Origin: Cellulomonas sp. KRMCY2
GTDB lineage: Bacteria > Actinomycetota > Actinomycetes > Actinomycetales > Cellulomonadaceae
Direction of reading: 5' to 3'
Assembly: GCF_000526515.1 (NCBI RefSeq)
Contig: NZ_JAGF01000001.1
Location: 1,116,001-1,180,000 of the forward strand
Length of the DNA: 64,000 nt
A program made the translations under genes and the position numbers. Shown one piece after another: positions 1-6,863 of this stretch; within the stretch, counting starts at the first letter, position 1; every line of letters starts with the position of its first letter. The notes under the pieces were generated by a model. That model had not been told where the DNA came from. It did not search any database and saw only the letters and a list, made by a program, of their open reading frames with translations.

Positions 1-41
1 TCGGCGGGGCCGTCGTCGCCATCACCCGCCGCGACGTGTGA
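1..41 (+). CDS. 3' end of an unidentified upstream gene (partial)
   Basis: An open frame enters from the left edge and stops at a TGA at 39-41, giving only 13 residues ending VVAITRRDV. The stop overlaps a GTG that could start the next frame, and a better start lies at 83. Kinase/regulator pairs of this type often sit beside an ABC transporter that they control, so a permease or ATPase is possible, but nothing here identifies it. Confidence 0.3.
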   Translation, partial: GGAVVAITRRDV

Positions 42-82
42 GCGGGTCCGGCGGGGCCCGCCTGGTCCGTAGGGTGACGACC

Positions 83-1297
83 ATGGACCTGGGTCGATCG
101 GTCGTGGAGCCGCTCCGGCGTCGTCCCGCGGTCGCCGACGCGCTCCTCGGGGTGGTGGCCGGCGTGGTCTTCCTGGTGGGTCCCGTGGTGGCGCGGGACG
201 GCCTGCGTGAGCGCGCGCACGTCGACCTGACGCTCACCGCGCCGGGGATCGCCCTGACCGTGCTGGCCGCGATGGCCCTGACCCAGCGGCGGCGGCACCC
301 CGCACTCACGCTCACCGTGCTGGCGACGGTCGCGGCCCTATCGATCGTCGGCGGCTGGCAGGTGCTCCTCGCGACGCCCGCCCTGATCCTGGCGGTCTAC
401 GGCTACTCGGTGCGCGCCCCGCGCGCCCCTGCCCTGGTCGCCGCCGGGGCGACGTCGATCACCGTCGTCCTCGCCGGGCTCGTCGCGGGCCTGTGGCGCG
501 GGCGGTGGGGGCAGCCCGACGACGTCGTCCTGTGGCTGTGGACAGCAACGGCCGTTGCAGTCGCCGTCCAGGGCCGGCGGGCCACGATCGCGGCGCTGGA
601 GGACCGCGCCCGCCGGGCGGAGGAGTCCCGCGAGGAGACCGCACGCCGCCGCGTCGCCGAGGACAGGGTGCGGATCGCCCGTGAGCTGCACGACGTGATC
701 GCCCACCACGTGGCCGTGATCAGCGTCCAGTCCGGCGTCGCCGAGCACCTGGTCGAGCGTGACCCGGCGGCGGCCCGCGAAGCGCTGCACCATGTGCGCA
801 CATCGGCCAAGTCGGTCCTCACCGAGCTTCAGTCGGTGCTCGGCGTTCTGCGCCAGGACGAGAGCGCGCTGCCCACCGCCCCCGCACCCGGGCTGTCCGG
901 GCTGGACAGCCTCGTCCGCTCGGCGCGCTCGATGGGCACCGCGGTCGAGGTCCGCTCCCCGGCGTCGATGCCGTCCCTGAGCCTTGCTGCGGACAGCGCC
1001 GGCTTCCGCCTGGTCCAGGAGGCCCTGACCAACGTCCAGAAGCACGCGGCCGGAGCCCCCACCACGGTCCAGGTCGAGACGACGGGCACGACCGTCGTCC
1101 TGTCGGTGACCAACGCCCCACCTCCCCACACACCCGCCGCGCACGGCCCGCACGACGCACCGACCGGCTCCGGCCTGGGCCTGGTCGGCATGCGCGAACG
1201 CGTCCTGGCGGCCGGCGGCTCGTTGGAGACCGGCCCCACCGCGGACGGCGGGTTCCGCGTCACCGCTCGACTGCCCCTGGCCCAGGAGGACCGATGA
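83..1297 (+). CDS. Sensor histidine kinase, NarL/DesK type
   Basis: Membrane sensor kinase that should phosphorylate the regulator encoded immediately downstream. The N-terminal 165 residues hold several hydrophobic membrane segments with little extracellular loop, so the cue is probably sensed in the membrane. A HisKA_3 dimerisation helix follows, with the phospho-acceptor at about His203 in RELHDVIAHH. An HATPase domain comes next, with an N box (EALTNVQKHA) and a G box (GLGLVGMRERV). I chose ATG 83 over GTG 38: it starts a normal 404-residue protein, whereas GTG 38 overlaps the preceding stop and adds an unconserved-looking tail. The gene overlaps the regulator by ATGA, so translation is coupled. 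The signal is not visible from sequence; stress at the membrane is common for this family. Confidence 0.9.
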   Translation: MDLGRSVVEPLRRRPAVADALLGVVAGVVFLVGPVVARDGLRERAHVDLTLTAPGIALTVLAAMALTQRRRHPALTLTVLATVAALSIVGGWQVLLATPALILAVYGYSVRAPRAPALVAAGATSITVVLAGLVAGLWRGRWGQPDDVVLWLWTATAVAVAVQGRRATIAALEDRARRAEESREETARRRVAEDRVRIARELHDVIAHHVAVISVQSGVAEHLVERDPAAAREALHHVRTSAKSVLTELQSVLGVLRQDESALPTAPAPGLSGLDSLVRSARSMGTAVEVRSPASMPSLSLAADSAGFRLVQEALTNVQKHAAGAPTTVQVETTGTTVVLSVTNAPPPHTPAAHGPHDAPTGSGLGLVGMRERVLAAGGSLETGPTADGGFRVTARLPLAQEDR

Positions 1298-1974
1298 CCA
1301 TCCGTGTGCTGATCGCCGACGACCAGGCACTGATCCGTGCCGGCTTCCGCGTCCTGGTCGACGGCGCCGACGACCTCGTGGTCGTCGCCGAGGCCTCCGA
1401 CGGTGCACAGGCCGTGGCACTGGCCAAGAGCGAACGGGCCGACGTCGTGCTCATGGACATCCGCATGCCCGGCCTCGACGGCCTGCAGGCCACCCGCCGC
1501 ATCAGCGCCGACGAGGACCTCGCCGGCGTCAAGGTGCTGATCCTGACGACATTCGAGCTGGACGAGTACGTCTACCTGGCCCTGCGCGCCGGCGCGAGCG
1601 GCTTCCTCGGCAAGAGCGTCGACCCCGACGACCTGCTCGACGCGATCCGCCTCATCGCGGCCGGCGAGGCCCTCCTGTCGCCCGCCGCCACCCGATCCCT
1701 GATCATGACCTTCCTCGCCCAACCCAGCCGGGTCACGGCCGCGGCCGCTCCCGCCCAGCTCGAGCAGCTCACCGAACGAGAACGCGAGATCGTCGCACTC
1801 GTCGCCGAGGGCCTGACCAACGACCAGATCGCCACCCGGCTGTTCATCTCACCGATGACCGTCAAGACCCACGTCAACCGCTCCATGACCAAGCTCGACC
1901 TACGCGACCGCGCACAGCTGGTCGTCGCCGCCTACCAGTCCGGCCTCGTGCGGATCGGCCCGACCGACGGCTGA
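1294..1974 (+). CDS. Response regulator, NarL/LuxR family
   Basis: DNA-binding partner of the upstream kinase. The N-terminal receiver domain has the acidic pair Asp9/Asp10, the phosphorylation site Asp55 in VVLMDIRMPG and the conserved Lys107. A C-terminal LuxR-type helix-turn-helix spans about residues 157-222 (LTEREREIVALVAEGLTNDQIA). At 226 residues it is full length for the family. It shares the ATGA overlap with the kinase gene, so the pair is one operon. It is followed by a weak hairpin and then the convergent PIN gene, so its targets are not the downstream genes and more likely lie upstream of the window. Confidence 0.93.
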   Translation: MTIRVLIADDQALIRAGFRVLVDGADDLVVVAEASDGAQAVALAKSERADVVLMDIRMPGLDGLQATRRISADEDLAGVKVLILTTFELDEYVYLALRAGASGFLGKSVDPDDLLDAIRLIAAGEALLSPAATRSLIMTFLAQPSRVTAAAAPAQLEQLTEREREIVALVAEGLTNDQIATRLFISPMTVKTHVNRSMTKLDLRDRAQLVVAAYQSGLVRIGPTDG

Positions 1975-1988
1975 CCCGACCGACCAGG

Positions 1989-2014
1989 GCTGCGTCACGT
2001 GCTCGTCACGCAGC
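1989..2014. terminator. Possible hairpin between convergent genes
   Basis: GCTGCGT at 1989-1995 pairs with ACGCAGC at 2008-2014 around a 12-base loop. It lies between the ends of the response regulator and the PIN gene, which converge here. The stem is short and lacks a T run, so it is only a modest candidate for a bidirectional terminator. Confidence 0.35.
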
Positions 2015-2039
2015 TCCGCGAGCCCTCGGGACGAACTCG

Positions 2040-2624
2040 TCAGGACGCCATCCGCTGCAGGTGTGTGAGGACTCGATCCGCAAACTGCGGACACCCGGCC
2101 GTCCGCAACGGCTGCGGGAGGTCCGCCTCACCAGCGCGCCGCACCCAGTACTCGCTCATCGCTGCGGTGACGCGGGCCACGAGCTCAGGACTGCTGTCGT
2201 CGACGAGCACCAGGATGTCGTCGGGATGCATGACCTCGTACGGCGACGTGTTCTCGTCCCACTCGAAGTCGCCGACGTTGCAGGTCACGAGAACATCGGC
2301 GCCACAGGCGACGGCGGCGGCATGAACGTGCGCGTCGCCGGAGTCGTCGCCACGGTATGTGGCGTCGATGGTGAACTCCTCGACACGGCCGGCCTCGAAC
2401 GTCCCCGAGAGGCGGTCACGCAGATCGGTGATCCGCGAACCGGGCCAGTCCGGATGCGTCTTGCGGAGGTGGTGGATCAGCTCAGCGAGGACGTCTTCGG
2501 TCCAGTGGACGACGAACAACGGGCTCTCGGGAGTCGTGCAGAGCATCCCGAACCAGTTCCGCAGGGTACGGGAGAACCACACATCGGCATCCACGAAGAC
2601 GGCGTACGGCCCGGCCCCCTGCAC
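2040..2624 (-). CDS. PIN-domain protein, probable VapC-like toxin
   Basis: Predicted metal-dependent ribonuclease of the PIN superfamily and toxin of a type II toxin-antitoxin pair with the HTH protein upstream. The acidic site is visible: Asp12/Asp14 in VFVDADVW, Glu43/Glu48 in the following helix, Asp97 in DSGDAHV and Asp119 in NVGDFEW. The first is the opening strand of a PIN fold and the last lies where the fourth acidic residue is expected. At 194 residues it is longer than classical VapC (about 130), matching the larger PIN proteins paired with HTH antitoxins in actinobacteria. It starts at a GTG just after an in-frame TAG, so no earlier start is possible. A hairpin fills the 64-base gap to the antitoxin stop. 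The target RNA is unknown. Confidence 0.8.
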   Translation of the reverse strand: MQGAGPYAVFVDADVWFSRTLRNWFGMLCTTPESPLFVVHWTEDVLAELIHHLRKTHPDWPGSRITDLRDRLSGTFEAGRVEEFTIDATYRGDDSGDAHVHAAAVACGADVLVTCNVGDFEWDENTSPYEVMHPDDILVLVDDSSPELVARVTAAMSEYWVRRAGEADLPQPLRTAGCPQFADRVLTHLQRMAS

Positions 2625-2652
2625 GAGTCGACCCTACGGAGGTGGGTGACCG

Positions 2653-2687
2653 CTGAGACGCGCCGACGGAACGCCGGTGCGTCTCAG
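2653..2687 (-). terminator. Hairpin between antitoxin and toxin genes
   Basis: CTGAGACGC (2653-2661) and GCGTCTCAG (2679-2687) form a perfect 9-bp stem, extended inward by three further pairs across one mismatch. It begins one base after the antitoxin stop and ends 28 bases before the toxin GTG. It could act as a partial terminator or attenuator setting the antitoxin:toxin ratio, or as an RNA-processing site. It has no clear U tract. Confidence 0.5.
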
Positions 2688-2688
2688 C

Positions 2689-3123
2689 TCAGGCCTCGTC
2701 GCCCTCGGCCTCGAGGAGCGCGGCGAACGCCGCTCGCTCACGCGCGCGCCGCGCCTTCTTGGCCTCGAGGACATCCTCCGAGAGGAGGCGGGTGTGCGTC
2801 CCGACCTTGTGGGCGGGGAGAGCGCCGTCCTTGACCATCTTCATCAACGTCGGACGCGAGACACCGAGCATCGCCGCGGCCGTGGACGTCGTGACCTCCC
2901 GCGGGGTCGTCATCACGGTGATCGATGAGCCCGACGCCACAGCGTGCAGGACCGTCTGGAGGAGCCTGCCCAGGTCCGGAGGAAGGGGCCGCGGACCGGC
3001 ACTCCCGTGACCGACGGAGAGGTAGCCAAGCGGACCGTCCAGCGACACGAGCACCTCTTGGGCCAGCGCCACCTCAGCATCGCTCGCCAGCACGCGACTC
3101 TGGGCGTCAAGTACCGTCGCCAT
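2689..3123 (-). CDS. Helix-turn-helix (excisionase-like) antitoxin
   Basis: Predicted DNA-binding antitoxin for the downstream PIN toxin. The C-terminal half carries an excisionase/MerR-type winged helix-turn-helix (TSTAAAMLGVSRPTLMKMVKDGAL, followed by VGTHTRLLSEDVL), the form used by small AlpA/Xis-like regulators. It ends in a charged helix (EAKKARRARERAAF) that could contact the toxin. The N-terminal half is not recognised. ATG 3123 is chosen because AAGGAG stands five bases upstream; the frame is open further upstream but there is no ribosome site there. The product is 144 residues. Repeated CAGGTG/CACCTG hexamers just upstream suggest autoregulation. An identical HTH role without toxin pairing is possible, but the HTH-then-PIN order is a recurrent actinobacterial toxin-antitoxin layout. 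Confidence 0.75.
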   Translation of the reverse strand: MATVLDAQSRVLASDAEVALAQEVLVSLDGPLGYLSVGHGSAGPRPLPPDLGRLLQTVLHAVASGSSITVMTTPREVTTSTAAAMLGVSRPTLMKMVKDGALPAHKVGTHTRLLSEDVLEAKKARRARERAAFAALLEAEGDEA

Positions 3124-3155
3124 GACAACTCCTTCAAGGACATCCGCTTCGAGTT

Positions 3156-3207
3156 CACCTGCAAACGTCAGGTGTTCCACCTGTAGATGCAACCCTCCGA
3201 ACAGGTG
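3156..3207 (-). promoter_or_regulatory. CAGGTG/CACCTG operator cluster upstream of the HTH/PIN module
   Basis: Four copies of one hexamer lie 33-84 bases upstream of the antitoxin start: CACCTG 3156-3161, CAGGTG 3169-3174, CACCTG 3178-3183 and CAGGTG 3202-3207. The middle two form a perfect palindrome, CAGGTG-TTC-CACCTG. The position and symmetry fit binding by the HTH antitoxin for autorepression. No conventional -35/-10 pair is obvious. Confidence 0.55.
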
Positions 3208-3326
3208 AGCCGCGGGACTCCCACCCGCCGCACGAGAGGCGCGGTCAGCGGGCGCAGCTCCAACGCCCTGACCGGCCTCGGGGTAGTCGCCGATGGCCGG
3301 GGTGCACCAGTTCACCGACAAGCTCA

Positions 3327-4073
3327 TCAGAGTTCCTCGAGCAGACGTCGCCTGGCGGTCGCGTACTCCTCGCCGGTGACGATCCCGTCGGCGTGCAGGA
3401 GGTGCAGGTCGCGGAGCCGATCAGCCGCACCACCCTGGTCCGCTCTCTCTGCGTCCCGGGCGTTGCTCATGAACCAGGCCGCGACGGTCGCGGTGACCAC
3501 GCCGAGCAGGCTGATGCCGACGACCATGAGCGCCGCGGCCACACCCCGACCGAGGCCACCGACCGGGAACCGGTCGCCGTACCCGACCGTCGTGACCGTC
3601 GTCATGGCCCACCACAGCGCGTCAGGGAAGGTGGTGATGTTCGCACCGGTGACCCCGCGCTCGGCGTCCAGGATGGCCAGGGCACCGATGAGGATCAGGA
3701 CGCCGGCGGCGAGCACGATCGCCTGCCCGGTCTGCACGAGCCCCCGGCCGCGAGTCAGGAGCGCCTGGCCGGCCGCGAAGACCCGCAGGACCCGCAAGGG
3801 TCGGAGCATCGGCAGGGCGACCGCCAGGACGTCGACCGGGTGCCGGGCGATGTAGGACCAGCGGCGCCGAGCCATGGCGATCCGGGCGGCCAGGTCCACG
3901 ACGAAGACGACCCAGATCGCCAGGTTCGCCCACTCACACAGCCGCAGCACCACCGCCGGGAGATCAGGCCAGACGACGGGTGCCCCGTACACGGCGAGGA
4001 ACAGCAGCGCGAGGACCGTCAACGGTCCGGACGTGCGGGCCTCGTAACGCTCGAGCCGCCCCTGATCGGTCAT
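3327..4073 (-). CDS. Voltage-sensor-like potassium channel with SHOCT tail
   Basis: Membrane ion channel. Several hydrophobic helices occur, including an S4-like segment with regularly spaced arginines (PMLRPLRVLRVF), then a pore helix and the K+ selectivity filter TVGYGD at about residues 162-167, then a last membrane helix. The C-terminus is a short SHOCT-type motif (DRLRDLHLLHADGIVTGEEYATARRRLLEEL region), a two-helix element often found on membrane proteins. ATG 4073 has CAGGA at a good distance; an in-frame ATG at 4100 has its AGGA too close. The 248-residue length fits a bacterial six-helix Kv-type subunit. It is a single gene transcribed away from the PadR operon. Confidence 0.85.
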   Translation of the reverse strand: MTDQGRLERYEARTSGPLTVLALLFLAVYGAPVVWPDLPAVVLRLCEWANLAIWVVFVVDLAARIAMARRRWSYIARHPVDVLAVALPMLRPLRVLRVFAAGQALLTRGRGLVQTGQAIVLAAGVLILIGALAILDAERGVTGANITTFPDALWWAMTTVTTVGYGDRFPVGGLGRGVAAALMVVGISLLGVVTATVAAWFMSNARDAERADQGGAADRLRDLHLLHADGIVTGEEYATARRRLLEEL

Positions 4074-4116
4074 GGGCCGATCCTGTCTCGCGCACGACAT
4101 TCCTGCCCGACAGGAC

Positions 4117-4158
4117 TTGCCAACCCACCACTATCTAGCGATACTATCTACTGGTAGT
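4117..4158 (+). promoter_or_regulatory. PadR operon promoter and operator
   Basis: TTGCCA (4117-4122) and GATACT (4140-4145) are 17 bases apart, a good sigma-70-like promoter. Two direct repeats of ACTATCTA (4130-4137 and 4143-4150) straddle the -10. ACTA (4143-4146) and TAGT (4155-4158) are separated by exactly 8 bases, the 4-8-4 spacing known for PadR operators (ATGT-N8-ACAT). A bound PadR dimer would cover the -10, so autorepression is likely. The region is strikingly AT-rich for this genome. Confidence 0.65.
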
Positions 4159-4190
4159 CAGCGGCACTGAGTAGCAGGAGGAGATGTCCC

Positions 4191-4532
4191 GTGGGCAAGC
4201 AGATCACCGAGATGCTCAAGGGGACTCTGGAAGGGCTCGTCCTCGCGATCCTGGCCTTGCGGCCCGCGTACGGCTACGAGATCACGGCGCGGCTGCGGGA
4301 GCAGGGCTTCTCCGACATCGCCGAGGGCACCGTCTACGCGCTCCTCGTCAGGGTCGAGCAGCGCGGCCTCGTCGACGTGGAGAAGGTCCCGTCCGAGAAG
4401 GGTCCGCCGCGCAGGGTCTACTCGCTCAACCCGAGCGGCCAGGAGTACCTCGACGAGTTCTGGCGGACCTGGACGTTCCTCGCCGAACGACTGGAACAGC
4501 TTCACACCGAACCCGCAGAAGGAGAGAGCTGA
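4191..4532 (+). CDS. PadR-family transcriptional repressor
   Basis: Small winged-helix repressor of 113 residues, the short PadR subfamily with a single C-terminal dimer helix. The motif LKGTLEGLVLAILALRPAYGYEI followed by EGTVYALLVRVEQRGLV is the diagnostic PadR winged helix. The GTG start is fixed by a strong AGGAGGAG six bases upstream. It is the first gene of a four-gene operon with a DUF1048 protein and an ABC-2 exporter. PadR repressors of this kind usually repress their own drug-efflux operon and release DNA on binding a small molecule; the ligand here is unknown. Confidence 0.9.
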   Translation: MGKQITEMLKGTLEGLVLAILALRPAYGYEITARLREQGFSDIAEGTVYALLVRVEQRGLVDVEKVPSEKGPPRRVYSLNPSGQEYLDEFWRTWTFLAERLEQLHTEPAEGES

Positions 4533-4533
4533 C

Positions 4534-4902
4534 ATGGCCGCCAGGTGGATCGAGACCCTCACAGGGTCGCTCGAGCAGAAGAAGCAGTACAAGCAGGACA
4601 AGGCCCGCATCGACGCCCTCCCCGAGCCGTACGGAGCCGCGGCGAAGGCAGTGCACCGGTACCTCATGTACTGCGGTGGCATGACCGACGGCGACACCCT
4701 CGTCACGATGTTCGGCGATCTGGCCGACCTGTGGGAGCGCGCCGCCATCGACGGGACGCCGGTGCGCGAGATCGTCGGCGACGACCCGGTCGAGTTCGCC
4801 GAGGCCTTCGCACGGGCCTACGCCGGCAAGCAGTGGATCGACAAGGAGCGCGCCCGCCTCACCAAGGCGATCGAGGACGCCGAGCGAAAGGAAGAGGAAT
4901 GA
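4534..4902 (+). CDS. DUF1048 family protein
   Basis: Small, highly charged, largely helical cytoplasmic protein of 122 residues resembling the DUF1048 family (WIETLTGSLEQKKQYKQDKARIDALPEPYGAA, then a YAGKQWIDKERARL block near the C-terminus). Members are commonly encoded between a PadR regulator and an ABC exporter, exactly as here, but their biochemical role is not established. The gene starts one base after the PadR stop and its own stop overlaps the ATPase start (ATGA), so it is translationally coupled to both neighbours. No membrane segment or catalytic motif is visible. Confidence 0.8.
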   Translation: MAARWIETLTGSLEQKKQYKQDKARIDALPEPYGAAAKAVHRYLMYCGGMTDGDTLVTMFGDLADLWERAAIDGTPVREIVGDDPVEFAEAFARAYAGKQWIDKERARLTKAIEDAERKEEE

Positions 4903-5726
4903 CAACGGAACCGGCGATCCGCGTGCGGGACCTCGAGAAGTCGTTCAAGGACGTGCGCGTGCTGCGGGGTGTCGACTTCGACGTCGAGACCGGCAGCATC
5001 TTCGCCCTCCTCGGCTCCAACGGAGCGGGCAAGACGACGACCATCAGGATCCTGTCCACGCTGCTCAAGCCCGACGCGGGCAGTGCCGGCGTCAACGGCT
5101 TCGACGTCGTCACGCAGGCGGCACAGGTGCGCGAGTCCATCAGCCTCACCGGGCAGTTCGCGGCCGTCGACGAGATCCTCAGCGGGCGGGAGAACCTGGT
5201 GCTCGTCGCCCGGCTGCGGCACCTGTCGGACCCGGGTGCGATCGCGGACGACCTGCTCGACCGCTTCGCGCTGACCGACGCCGGCGGCCGGCGGGTGGCG
5301 ACCTACTCGGGTGGTATGCGGCGCCGCCTCGACATCGCGATGAGCCTCATCGGGAACCCGCCGGTGATCTTCTTCGACGAGCCGACGGCGGGGCTCGACC
5401 CCCAGGCGCGCATCGAGGTGTGGCAGGCCATGAAGACGCTCGCCGCCCGCGGGACGACGGTGCTGCTCACGACGCAGCACCTGGACGAGGCCGAACAGCT
5501 GGCGGACCGGATCGCGATCCTCCACGAGGGCCGGATCATCGTCAACGGCACGCTCGCCGAGCTCAAGCAGCTGCTCCCGCCGACCACCGTCGAGTACGTC
5601 GAGAAGCAGCCGACCCTCGAGGAGGTCTTCCTGGCCCTCGTCGGCGGCGGTGCCACGGGCACCCCGGCTCCCCCTGACCGCAGCGCCGGCACACCCGAGG
5701 CGCACACGAGAGAGGAACAGCGATGA
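4899..5726 (+). CDS. ABC transporter ATP-binding subunit, DrrA-like
   Basis: Energising ATPase of an ABC-2 type exporter. Visible motifs are Walker A (GSNGAGKTTT), the signature YSGGMRRRLDIA, Walker B VIFFDEPTAGLDP and the H-loop QHLDEAEQ. The C-terminal accessory domain (VEYVEKQPTLEEVFLALV) followed by a Pro-rich tail is typical of daunorubicin-resistance DrrA-type ATPases. The ATG at 4899 overlaps the DUF1048 stop; longer frames upstream are read-through in the wrong context. The 3' end overlaps the permease start by ATGA. Drug or lipid export under PadR control is inferred from the operon, not shown. Confidence 0.92.
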   Translation: MTTEPAIRVRDLEKSFKDVRVLRGVDFDVETGSIFALLGSNGAGKTTTIRILSTLLKPDAGSAGVNGFDVVTQAAQVRESISLTGQFAAVDEILSGRENLVLVARLRHLSDPGAIADDLLDRFALTDAGGRRVATYSGGMRRRLDIAMSLIGNPPVIFFDEPTAGLDPQARIEVWQAMKTLAARGTTVLLTTQHLDEAEQLADRIAILHEGRIIVNGTLAELKQLLPPTTVEYVEKQPTLEEVFLALVGGGATGTPAPPDRSAGTPEAHTREEQR

Positions 5727-6484
5727 CCACGCACTTCTACGGCGACACCGCAGTCCTGCTGGGACGATCCCTGCGCCACATCTCCCGCAGCTTCGACACC
5801 ATCGTCACGACCGCCGTCACGCCGATCGCCATGATGCTGCTGTTCGTCTACGTCTTCGGCGGCGCGATCGAGACCGGCTCGGACTCGTACGTGACCTACC
5901 TGCTGCCCGGCATCCTGCTGATCACGATCGCCTCGGGCATCGCCTACACCGCGTTCCGGCTCTTCCTCGACATGAAGAGCGGCATCTTCGAGCGATTCCA
6001 GTCGATGCCCATCGCCCGCTCGTCCGTGCTGTGGGCGCACGTGCTGACCTCGCTCGTCGCGAACCTGATCTCGTTGGTGGTGGTCGTGCTCGTCGCCCTG
6101 CTCATGGGCTTCCGCTCGGGGGCGGGACTGCCCGCGTGGCTCGCGGTCACCGGCATGCTCGTCCTGTTCACCCTGGCGTTGACATGGCTCGCCGTCATCG
6201 CCGGCCTGTCCGCGAAGTCCACCGACGGCGCGAGCGCGTTCTCGTACCCGCTCATCTTCCTGCCGTTCATCAGCTCGGCGTTCGTGCCCACCGAGACCAT
6301 GCCCGGTCCGGTGCGCGCCTTCGCCGAGAACCAGCCCGTGACGTCCATCGTCAACGCGATCCGCGCCCTGTTCGCCGAGCAGCCGGTGGGCACCGACATC
6401 TGGGTCGCCCTCGCCTGGTGCGTCGGCGTCCTCGTGGTCGCGTACGCCTTCGCGATGGTCACCTACCGGCGCAAGATCTCCTAG
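5723..6484 (+). CDS. ABC-2 type exporter permease, DrrB-like
   Basis: Membrane subunit partnering the ATPase before it. The 253 residues contain six hydrophobic segments. An ABC-2 signature region is present near the end (FLPFISSAFVPTETMPGPVRAFAENQPVT), which is very characteristic of DrrB/YadH-type multidrug permeases. It is the last gene of the PadR operon and begins in an ATGA overlap. The substrate cannot be read from sequence. A strong hairpin, shared with the tRNA-flanking duplication, follows about 65 bases downstream and probably ends the transcript. Confidence 0.9.
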   Translation: MTTHFYGDTAVLLGRSLRHISRSFDTIVTTAVTPIAMMLLFVYVFGGAIETGSDSYVTYLLPGILLITIASGIAYTAFRLFLDMKSGIFERFQSMPIARSSVLWAHVLTSLVANLISLVVVVLVALLMGFRSGAGLPAWLAVTGMLVLFTLALTWLAVIAGLSAKSTDGASAFSYPLIFLPFISSAFVPTETMPGPVRAFAENQPVTSIVNAIRALFAEQPVGTDIWVALAWCVGVLVVAYAFAMVTYRRKIS

Positions 6485-6548
6485 CACGCGGCCGGTTCGG
6501 GACACACCGTCTCAGAGGTCGATGCCGGCGCTCCTCACACCCGCGACG

Positions 6549-6637
6549 AAGGCCCCTGAGCAGCGTCTCCGCTGATCAGGGGCCTTCATCACCTGTGCGC
6601 GCGAAGGGATTCGAACCCCCAACCTTCTGATCCGTAG
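6549..6637 (-). repeat. Distal att-like repeat: truncated tRNA-Arg 3' half with terminator
   Basis: Bases 6594-6637 match 9250-9293 at 43 of 44 positions and correspond to the tRNA 3' half from the anticodon loop to the acceptor stem. Homology stops abruptly at 6637, inside the anticodon loop, and the 5' half is absent, so it cannot make a tRNA. The one mismatch (6601) would disrupt the acceptor stem. The adjoining hairpin (6549-6559 with 6576-6586, plus an inner 5-bp stem) is the cognate terminator copy and also ends the exporter operon from the other side. Confidence 0.75.
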
Positions 6638-6863
6638 GTGGACCGAGTGGGGTGCGGGGTGTCGGCGGGCGTCGATCAGCGCCGGTCAGAGCCCTACGCC
6701 CGTCCGCATCCGCCCGCCACAGGTCGGGCGAGTGCGCCCGTCGTGGCTCCCGCTCCGGCTCCCATCGGCGAAGGCCGACGAGGTGCGGCGCCGCGGTGCC
6801 CCTCGGTCCCGTGGCCGGAAGCAGGGCCCGGTCGCGCAACCCGCGCGCGCCACTCCAACCGCG
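6638..6863. other. Non-coding stretch inside the island
   Basis: No convincing coding frame. A segment near 6740-6767 (GTGGCTCCC-rich) resembles one near 9157-9185, on the inner side of the other repeat. The duplication or a recombination region may therefore extend patchily beyond the 89-bp repeat. Confidence 0.4.

Noticed and set aside
2061-2834. Plus-strand frame over the HTH/PIN module
   Set aside because: Antisense shadow; the minus-strand genes have ribosome sites and recognisable folds.
6594-6637. A second tRNA-Arg gene
   Set aside because: Only the 3' half is present and homology ends in the anticodon loop, so it cannot fold into a tRNA; treated as an att-type repeat.
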